The position numbers and the translations under genes are program-made. A stretch of 54,959 nt of DNA, taken from contig JAFSFD010000047.1 in NCBI GenBank assembly GCA_017435365.1, positions 1-54,959 of the forward strand. Direction: 5' to 3'. Positions 24,297 to 30,450 of the stretch are shown here, in pieces. The notes under the pieces were generated by a model, which saw only the letters and a program-made list of their open reading frames with translations, was not told the DNA's origin and made no database searches. The first letter of the stretch is position 1. The number at the start of each line of letters is the position of its first letter. Source of the DNA: Akkermansia sp. (GTDB lineage: Bacteria > Verrucomicrobiota > Verrucomicrobiia > Verrucomicrobiales > Akkermansiaceae).

Positions 24297-26549
24297 ATGC
24301 AGGAGTTATTTGCCGAACTTTCTGCTCCATCCCGGGCAGCGCGTGTGCTGGTCGACGGGCTCAACGACATGGTGTTCGATTACGCCATCCCGGCAGATAT
24401 GCGTGGCGTAACCCGCGGAAGCCGGGTGGAAGTGCCGCTGCGCGCCCGCAGCACCACCGGCACGGTGCTTGCGCTGGTGGAACCGAAATCCGAATGGGCC
24501 GAGCGGCTGCGCCCGCTGCGCCGTCTGGTGAGCGAGGAACCGGTCGTTTCCCCTGCCCTCATGGATCTGGCAGAATGGGCCGCCCGGTACTATGCTGTAC
24601 CGGTGGAGCAGATGATTCGCTGCATTGTTCCCGAACCGGTGCGTCAGGAGCGCCACGAGGAAAAGACGCGCAAGGTCATCGTGCTCCAGGATTGGCCGGA
24701 CGACGAAACACTCAATAAAATCAACCGCCGGGCTCCGCGGCAGGCCGCCATTCTGCGCTACCTGCACGCCGGGGCCGACAAACGGGAAACACTGGCCGAC
24801 CTGGGCGGCTCGCCGGCACTTGCCCCGTGCCGCGCACTGGAGAAAGCCGGCTACGTGCGCATCGAGGAAGAACAAGTGCACCGCGACCCCGCCGGCGCAG
24901 AGCAATTTGCCCCCACCGCCCCGCTGAAACTGAATGAGGAGCAGGCCGCTGCCCTGGAAAAGATTATCGCTGCATTTGATGCCGGCGGCACAAAACCCCT
25001 GCTGCTGCAAGGGGTGACCGGCTCCGGCAAGACGGAGGTCTACCTGCAAGCCGCCCAGCATGCGCTGAACCAGGGAAAAGGCGTGCTCATCCTCGTGCCG
25101 GAAATCTCCCTCACCCCGCAGACCATGGCCCGCTTCAAAGGGCGCTTTGCCGAGGTAGACACGCACGTGGCCATTCTGCACAGCGCCATGAGCGATGGAG
25201 AGCGCTTCGACGAGTGGCATGCCATTCACCGGGGGAAGGCTCGCATCGCCATCGGCCCGCGCTCTGCGGTGTTTGCCCCGGTGCAGAATCTCGGCCTCAT
25301 CATCGTGGACGAAGAGCACGATTCCTCCTACAAGCAGGAGAACAGCCCCCGCTACCACGGGCGCGACCTGGCCGTGCTGCGGGCGCATCTGGAGCATGCC
25401 ACCATCGTGCTGGGCTCCGCCACTCCCTCTCTGGAATCCCTGCACAATGTGCAGCAGGGAAAATACAGCATGCTCCGCATGGATAAGCGGGCGGATGGCC
25501 AGCGCCTGCCCCTCACCCGCGTGCTGGATATGCGCAGCGAACCCAAAGATAAGCGGAACCTCGGCATCCTGTCCGAGCGCCTGCGCATGGCCATCGATGA
25601 GCGCCTCAACAAGGGTGAGCAGGTCATCCTGCTGCTCAACCGCCGCGGCTTTGCCCGTGCGCTCCAGTGTCCGGAGTGCGGCTACACCGCCAACTGCGAG
25701 CACTGCGCCCTGCCCATGACCTTCCACGCCACGGAGAACCGCCTCGTGTGCCACATCTGCGGCTACCGGCAGATGGTGCCACCCCGCTGCCCGGAGTGCC
25801 ACACGGCCAATATCACCCTGGAAGGCTACGGCACACAGAAGGTGGAGGCTGTGCTGCGCCGCTGCTTCCCGGAGGCCCGGCTCCAACGCGTGGATGCCGA
25901 TGTCACCACCCGCAAGAATGCACTGCGTGACATACTGGCCGATTTCCGCGCCCACCGCACCGATATCCTGCTCGGCACGCAAATGATTTCCAAGGGGCTC
26001 GATTTCCCGGGCGTCACCCTCGTGGGCGTACTGAATGCAGACCTGGGGCTGAACATCCCCGACCCCCGCGCGGCTGAGCGCACATTCCAGCTGCTCACCC
26101 AGGTGGCGGGCCGCGCCGGCCGCGGTGATCTGGATGGCGAGGTCATCATCCAGACCTATAACCCGCAGGCAGGCGCCATCCAGTTTGCCCGCAGGCATGA
26201 TACGGATGGCTTTGCCGAGACCGAACTCGAGCTGCGGCAGCAGATGAATTTCCCACCATTCTGTCACATGTCCGTCATCACCGCCCGCAGCGAACAGGAA
26301 GCGGTGGCCGCGCTGGCCATGGACACCCTGCACAAGCGCCTGCTGGGCGTGCTGCCGCCCCAGGTTCAGATAAGCGACCCGCTCCCCGCCCCGCTGGCCA
26401 AAGCCTACGGTCAGTTCCGCTACCAGTGCACGCTGAAAGCCCCGGGTGCCCGCATCCTGGCCGATACCTGCAGCCGGGAAATCGCTGCCATGAACTGCGG
26501 CGAAGGCGTCACCCTCACGCTCGACATCGACGCCTACTCCTTCATGTAA
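24297..26549 (+). CDS. priA: Primosomal replication restart helicase PriA
   Basis: 750 aa superfamily 2 helicase that reloads the replisome at stalled forks. The N-terminal 3'-DNA-binding domain (VLVDGLNDMVFDYAIP) is followed by a winged-helix part. Walker A is GVTGSGKTEVYLQ (about residue 240), Walker B DEEHDSSYKQ, then GSATPSLES. The inserted zinc domain shows CPECGYTANCEHC and CHICGYRQMVPPRCPEC with eight Cys. The end has GTQMISKGLDFP, VAGRAGRG and the C-terminal domain. Length and order are normal. Repeat copy B begins about 40 nt downstream, so transcription may end in its hairpins. Confidence 0.96.
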   Translation: MQELFAELSAPSRAARVLVDGLNDMVFDYAIPADMRGVTRGSRVEVPLRARSTTGTVLALVEPKSEWAERLRPLRRLVSEEPVVSPALMDLAEWAARYYAVPVEQMIRCIVPEPVRQERHEEKTRKVIVLQDWPDDETLNKINRRAPRQAAILRYLHAGADKRETLADLGGSPALAPCRALEKAGYVRIEEEQVHRDPAGAEQFAPTAPLKLNEEQAAALEKIIAAFDAGGTKPLLLQGVTGSGKTEVYLQAAQHALNQGKGVLILVPEISLTPQTMARFKGRFAEVDTHVAILHSAMSDGERFDEWHAIHRGKARIAIGPRSAVFAPVQNLGLIIVDEEHDSSYKQENSPRYHGRDLAVLRAHLEHATIVLGSATPSLESLHNVQQGKYSMLRMDKRADGQRLPLTRVLDMRSEPKDKRNLGILSERLRMAIDERLNKGEQVILLLNRRGFARALQCPECGYTANCEHCALPMTFHATENRLVCHICGYRQMVPPRCPECHTANITLEGYGTQKVEAVLRRCFPEARLQRVDADVTTRKNALRDILADFRAHRTDILLGTQMISKGLDFPGVTLVGVLNADLGLNIPDPRAAERTFQLLTQVAGRAGRGDLDGEVIIQTYNPQAGAIQFARRHDTDGFAETELELRQQMNFPPFCHMSVITARSEQEAVAALAMDTLHKRLLGVLPPQVQISDPLPAPLAKAYGQFRYQCTLKAPGARILADTCSREIAAMNCGEGVTLTLDIDAYSFM

Positions 26550-26588
26550 TGATTTCCATCTGCGCGTTGGAATAATCGACTCCCGAGC

Positions 26589-26955
26589 CGAGTTTATTGC
26601 TCCGGCAATTAAAGAATATTGCTTGGACTCAACGACAAATTGGAATTTGGCGAGCCGCAGGCGAGCGGAAAATCAGCCCCGCAGGGGCGTAAGAACACTA
26701 GCCGGGGGTAAGCCCGCAAAGCGGGCGCAGCCCCCGGAATGCGACAAAATAAAATGGAGCCCCGGAGGGGTGACAGAAAGCGATGCAATACACTGATGCT
26801 GTGCTTTCTGTCACCCCTCCGGGGCTCCGATAATTTTTTTCAATATACCGGGGGCTGCGAGCGCTGACGCGCTCTTACCCCCGGCTAGTGTTCTTTCACC
26901 CACTTCGTGGGCTCAAAATTCCTCGGGCTTTCAGCCCGACAAATTCCAATTTGTC
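26589..26955 (+). repeat. Nested palindromic repeat copy B (core inverted, state 2)
   Basis: About 367 bp. It starts with TTATTGC-TCCG-GCAATTAAAG, the module also ending copy A, and ends with AAATTCCAATTTGTC (26941-26955). The inner 22-bp inverted repeats are at 26691-26712 and 26874-26895. Here the GCCCCGCAGGGGC end module adjoins the core half containing GCCCGCAAAGCGGGC and ATAAAAT. In A, C, D and E that half adjoins the CCCACGAAGTGGG module instead. So the core is flipped relative to its ends. The central hairpin spans roughly 26757-26829. It fills the 535-nt gap between priA and the orphan gene; nothing else was seen from 26956 to 27084. Confidence 0.9.
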
Positions 26956-27084
26956 CGTCACCACCAATACGGATAACACATCAATCTATAATTGCCTCAT
27001 CAATGACCGAATTCGCCGGGATGCACGCCGCATACTCATGCATCCACCGCGTTTCAACCTGTCAACTCCATGTCAGCGTTGCGT

Positions 27085-27747
27085 TCACTCCCCATACAGC
27101 AACGCCTCAAGCCGCGGACATAAGCCACTTCGCGAACGCGGTTGGCGCCACTGTTTAATATAGCGTTTCCGCATCAGCCCGTTTAACACCTTGTTTTCCA
27201 GTGCTGTGAGCCGCCGACCTTGCACATCTGCCGCTATGTGGCCGATGTGGTGCGCTTCGAATGGCAGACACTCCCGATCCGGATTCAGCCACATCTCCGG
27301 ACACATCAGATGCAAATGCATGGCATCCACACTTTCTCTGATGAAATCCGGGCCGAACATCCCCAGCATTATCGCTCCATTCTCTGGCAGCGTTGCCACG
27401 CTGCATGTGTGGTGAACCTCCTCCGGCAGATTGATGATTACGTGAAGCGTATCCCCACAAAACGTCATCTCGTACATCGCCTTCTTCAATGATTTCGGAA
27501 TGTACGCCTCATCCTCCGCAATGCCGATGTAAAGCCACGGGTTTGCCTGATAAAACACCCCATTGCTCCTCCTTTTGTCTCGCATCTCCTCCAATTCCTC
27601 CGGATATATGTACCGATAGGAATTTGCCAGTGATATCAGCTGCTTCACAAATCGCTCCGGATCCAGATGATCCATCATTATCAGATGAAAAATCAGATTA
27701 AAACACTGGGCCTGAACCACAAATCGGTATAATTCCTTTTCTACCAT
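27085..27747 (-). CDS. Orphan protein, divergent from a tyrosine recombinase
   Basis: 220 aa, not recognised. No signal peptide or membrane helix. It has a helical N-terminus (FVVQAQCFNLIFHLIMMDHLDPERFVKQ pattern), a central aromatic and acidic region, a His/Cys/Met-rich stretch (MHLHLMCPEMW; FEAHHIGH) that might bind metal, and a basic C-terminus (MRKRYIKQWRQPRSRSG) that could contact nucleic acid. Base composition is less GC-rich than flanking housekeeping genes. SD AAGGA lies 9 nt before the ATG. Its promoter contains a 15-bp palindrome that recurs at the start of the divergent recombinase gene, suggesting a two-gene module. Confidence 0.6.
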   Translation of the reverse strand: MVEKELYRFVVQAQCFNLIFHLIMMDHLDPERFVKQLISLANSYRYIYPEELEEMRDKRRSNGVFYQANPWLYIGIAEDEAYIPKSLKKAMYEMTFCGDTLHVIINLPEEVHHTCSVATLPENGAIMLGMFGPDFIRESVDAMHLHLMCPEMWLNPDRECLPFEAHHIGHIAADVQGRRLTALENKVLNGLMRKRYIKQWRQPRSRSGLCPRLEALLYGE

Positions 27748-27771
27748 TGCTAAATATCCTTGTTCACCCCC

Positions 27772-27801
27772 ATTCTAGTCCCCATTGCCAATGGGTAGCA
27801 A
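27772..27801 (-). promoter_or_regulatory. Promoter of the orphan gene with palindromic operator in its spacer
   Basis: Minus strand TTGCTA (27796-27801), 18 nt, TAGAAT (27772-27777). The spacer is filled by a perfect palindrome CCCATTG-C-CAATGGG (27781-27795), an ideal repressor position. Confidence 0.6.
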
Positions 27802-28002
27802 GGAAAAATTGATATGCGTGTTTCTTTTTAGTTGTTTTGCGGTAATTTTAAACAAAATTCGAATGGTGGGATCATGTTTTCACGCGGAAAGCATCGTACT
27901 TTAACCCAAAAGGGCTTAATTCCGCGCGTGATGTTGTGTAGGAAATCAACAAAATCAATTTTTGGGGATTCGCAGGTACGCAATTATCAATTATTCTACC
28001 AC

Positions 28003-28017
28003 CCCATTGGCAATGCG
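28003..28017 (+). promoter_or_regulatory. Second operator-like palindrome at the recombinase start
   Basis: CCCATTGGCAATGCG matches the reverse complement of the site at 27781-27795 in 14 of 15 positions. It covers the expected transcription start and first ATG (28013) of the recombinase gene. A weak promoter TTCGCA (27969-27974), 17 nt, TATTCT (27992-27997) lies just upstream. Confidence 0.6.
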
Positions 28018-29032
28018 TATGAAGAAAAAAGAAACAGAAACAGCAGTTTATCTTTTGAGTAAGAGCGGATTAGAATTATGTGACGCTGCGCGACTGGCTC
28101 TTGAACTGGCTGAGAGCTGCCGGACTTCAGGGCTTGGAAGAGACTTGTTTGACAGGTGCCGCAGAGCGATAGGACTGGGAGCAAGAGCCCTGAGAGAGGA
28201 AGAAAGCAGCGTATCGTTTACGAAGGCTGTGGAGCAGACCCTGAAAGTGAAGCAGCACCGCGCTGAGCGCACGCAGAAGGATATAGCCTATTACATGCGG
28301 CGGCTGATGCGTAAAGTCCCGTGGCTGGCCGGGCGGGCGCTGCGCTCGCTGAGCCCCGGGGAGTGCTTGCAAGCCTTGGAAACGGCGTTCCCGACACCGA
28401 GTCAGCAGCGCAAAGCCCGCGCTATCATGTCCGGCGTGTTCAGCGTGGGGCGGCGGCAAGGCTGGTGTGGAGAGAATCCGGTGCAGTTGGTAACCGTGCC
28501 GGAAGTGAAAGAAAAGGAAATTCAACCCTTGAGCCTTCATGAAGTAAAGCGCTTGATTCACACAGCTCAGGGGGTAGCATATCGTGCTGCCCTGCCCGCA
28601 CTGGGGCTCATGCTGCATGCCGGGGTGCGACCGCAGGAGGTAGCGCGGCTGAGCTGGCAGGACGTGGATCTCGAAGAACGCGAAATCTGCATTTCAGCGA
28701 GACACAGCAAGACCGGCGGCGCCCGGCGAGTCCCACTTTCGCCCCCGCTGCTGCAATTGCTGATAAAGCATGCCGGGAAAGGACGGATCTGCCCGCCGAA
28801 TTGGCAGCAGCGCTGGCAGATGCTGCGGCGTTCGGCAGGGTTCACTACCTGGGTACCGGACGTGCTGAGACACACCTTCGCCAGTTATCACATCAAACAG
28901 CACCGGGACATGGCAGCTCTGCAGCTGAGCATGGGGCACCGCGACCAGCGCCTGTTGATGAGCCGCTACATTAATCTGCGCGGCATTTCCCGCAGGGATG
29001 CCGCTGATTTCTGGCGCCTCCAACTGTGTTGA
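28013..29032 (+). CDS. Tyrosine recombinase / site-specific integrase (2)
   Basis: 339 aa (337 from ATG 28019). All catalytic elements are present: Arg in GVRPQEVARLSWQDVD, Lys in HSKTGGARRVPL, LRHTFAS, MGHRD and SRYINL. It is a paralog of the enzyme at 20952; the last 100 residues, including W--LR--AGF-TW--DVLRHTFAS, are nearly superimposable. The N-terminal ~70 residues differ most. It is divergent from the orphan gene, shares an operator-like palindrome with it, and lies between repeat copies B and G. No integrated prophage surrounds it. Substrate unknown; the nested palindromes are candidates. Confidence 0.88.
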   Translation: MRMKKKETETAVYLLSKSGLELCDAARLALELAESCRTSGLGRDLFDRCRRAIGLGARALREEESSVSFTKAVEQTLKVKQHRAERTQKDIAYYMRRLMRKVPWLAGRALRSLSPGECLQALETAFPTPSQQRKARAIMSGVFSVGRRQGWCGENPVQLVTVPEVKEKEIQPLSLHEVKRLIHTAQGVAYRAALPALGLMLHAGVRPQEVARLSWQDVDLEEREICISARHSKTGGARRVPLSPPLLQLLIKHAGKGRICPPNWQQRWQMLRRSAGFTTWVPDVLRHTFASYHIKQHRDMAALQLSMGHRDQRLLMSRYINLRGISRRDAADFWRLQLC

Positions 29033-29052
29033 GCCACACTCAGGTACATGTA

Positions 29053-29230
29053 TCCCAACGTTGGAGTAAAAAGAGAATTAGATTGATGTTTGTCGTTGTC
29101 GGGGCACGGGACTTCAGTCCCGAAATAACGGTGCTTCCAATCGGGACTGAAGTCCCGTGCTCCGACAGAGTTCCCCCACAAATTCCAATTTATCAAGCTC
29201 CGCACCCAAATCTTTGGAACACGCGTAGTG
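29053..29230 (+). repeat. Palindromic repeat copy G (short-core variant)
   Basis: Core arms GTCGGGGCACGGGACTTC... (29098-29122) and ...GTCCCGTGCTCCGAC (29142-29166) match copy F in opposite orientation. The right end AAATTCCAATTTATC...CTTTGGAACACGCG (29180-29225) resembles the terminal repeat. The left end is degenerate, so its boundary near 29053 is approximate. It lies 20 nt after the recombinase stop. Confidence 0.75.
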
Positions 29231-29299
29231 TGCCGGTGGGCTGGGTAAGATTCGCGTTGACTTTTCACAGTCTGGATGCTAGCATGCATTTCAGAAATT

Positions 29300-30298
29300 A
29301 TGAAACCGCATCTTCACCTCATCACCCTGCTGGCGGCTCTTCTTGTCTGGGCTCTCCCCGTCTCCACGGCCTACGCAGATGACTCCGACACCACTGAACA
29401 GGTCAGCAAAAAGAAAAAGAAGACCAGGAAATCCAAAAAGAACGAAGCAGAGGCTGAGGAAGCCCCTGCGGCAGAGAGCGTGGTAGGAGCCAGACTGAAA
29501 GGCAACACCTTCTTTAACAACTCCACTCCCAATCTGAATGCGGAGTACTTCATCTTCCTCAGATCCGCCTCCTGGTGCGGCCCGTGCAATATGGAAATGC
29601 CCTCTGTTGCCATGGCCTACGATGAGATGAAGATGAGCGGAAAGGTCGAACTCATCCTGCTGAGCCATGACCAGACAGTGGACAAAGCCAAAGCCTTTCT
29701 TGAAAAATACGGTGCCGGGTTCCCCGGCCTCATGAAAGGAGCCACCCTTCCCGAGCTTCCCCCGGCCAACGGCATCCCCAATGCCACCATCATGAAGGCA
29801 GATGGCACCGTCATCCAGAGCGGCCACGGCTCCATCATCCGCGGCTGGAAGGAGAAAACCATCGGCAAATACGCCATCCTGGGGGATGACAGCGAACCGC
29901 GTGTCGGCAAGGCGCTCAAAAAAATGAAATTCACCAATAGCAAACCCAGCGCCAAGGCAGACTATTACATCTACCTGTATGCCCCGATGCTCCATTCCGC
30001 ACCAGATGACGTGGTGGCCAGTCTGGCAAAGGAGCAGAAGGAGATGAAGAAAGACAAGGTTGAGCTCATCTTCATCAGCAACGCCAAGACCCCGGCTCTC
30101 ATTGCCAGATACCTCAAGGAACAGAAAGCCAGGTTCCCGGGTATCCAGAATGGTAAGGATGCAGCAGAGCTGCCCGGCATCGGTGAGCTGGGTGATACCC
30201 CACATGCCTGGATTGTGACCCGGAGCGGCGCCCTTGTGACCAGCGGCAGCCCCGAGGTCGCCACCGAATGGCAGAAGGTCGTGGAGGCCAATAAGTAA
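29300..30298 (+). CDS. Secreted protein with two thioredoxin-like domains
   Basis: 332 aa. A signal peptide (MKPHLHLITLLAALLVWALPVSTAYA) is followed by a Lys/Glu-rich linker (VSKKKKKTRKSKKNEAEAEE). Domain 1 (about 75-200) is TlpA/thioredoxin-like with active site SWCGPCNMEMP. Domain 2 (about 210-330) repeats the fold: its ADYYIYLYAPMLHSAPDD aligns with AEYFIFLRSASWCGPCNM, but both Cys are lost. Shared landmarks include VELI-LS/IS, the K-FPG-segment and ELP. So one half is a probable periplasmic disulfide reductase or oxidase and the other a structural or substrate-binding partner. The start is ATG 29300. It is monocistronic with a terminator. Confidence 0.8.
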   Translation: MKPHLHLITLLAALLVWALPVSTAYADDSDTTEQVSKKKKKTRKSKKNEAEAEEAPAAESVVGARLKGNTFFNNSTPNLNAEYFIFLRSASWCGPCNMEMPSVAMAYDEMKMSGKVELILLSHDQTVDKAKAFLEKYGAGFPGLMKGATLPELPPANGIPNATIMKADGTVIQSGHGSIIRGWKEKTIGKYAILGDDSEPRVGKALKKMKFTNSKPSAKADYYIYLYAPMLHSAPDDVVASLAKEQKEMKKDKVELIFISNAKTPALIARYLKEQKARFPGIQNGKDAAELPGIGELGDTPHAWIVTRSGALVTSGSPEVATEWQKVVEANK

Positions 30299-30317
30299 GC
30301 CTTTTTTCCCATCCGAG

Positions 30318-30351
30318 GGAGGGAGGCCGCAAGCGCGGTCTCCCTCCTTAG
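30318..30351 (+). terminator. Terminator after the thioredoxin-like gene
   Basis: GGAGGGAGGCCGC (30318-30330) pairs with GCGGTCTCCCTCC (30335-30347) with one mismatch and an AAGC loop, followed by TTAGTTTTC. Confidence 0.75.
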
Positions 30352-30450
30352 TTTTCGCTGCTGTGACGCGGATTTAGCTTGACAAAAGCCCCATTTCTCT
30401 GCCACTAATAGAAACAGCGAAGCGCCACGGGCGCCAAAGATTTTCCTGCC

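Noticed and set aside
24306..26333. 675-aa minus-strand ORF opposite priA
   Set aside because: Antisense shadow of a high-GC gene; priA has all family motifs.
26757..26829. Central hairpin of the repeats as ordinary transcription terminators
   Set aside because: The stem is very long and conserved in sequence and loop across loci, embedded in a larger nested palindrome with no adjoining T tract; it may still stop transcription incidentally.
27004..27158. Short plus-strand ORF MTEFAGMHAAYS... between repeat B and the orphan gene
   Set aside because: About 50 residues, partly antisense to the 3' end of the orphan gene, with no promoter, SD or recognisable motif.
27832..28062. 76-aa plus-strand ORF in the recombinase/orphan intergenic region
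   Set aside because: Overlaps the recombinase start in another frame and has no translation signals; more likely regulatory DNA.
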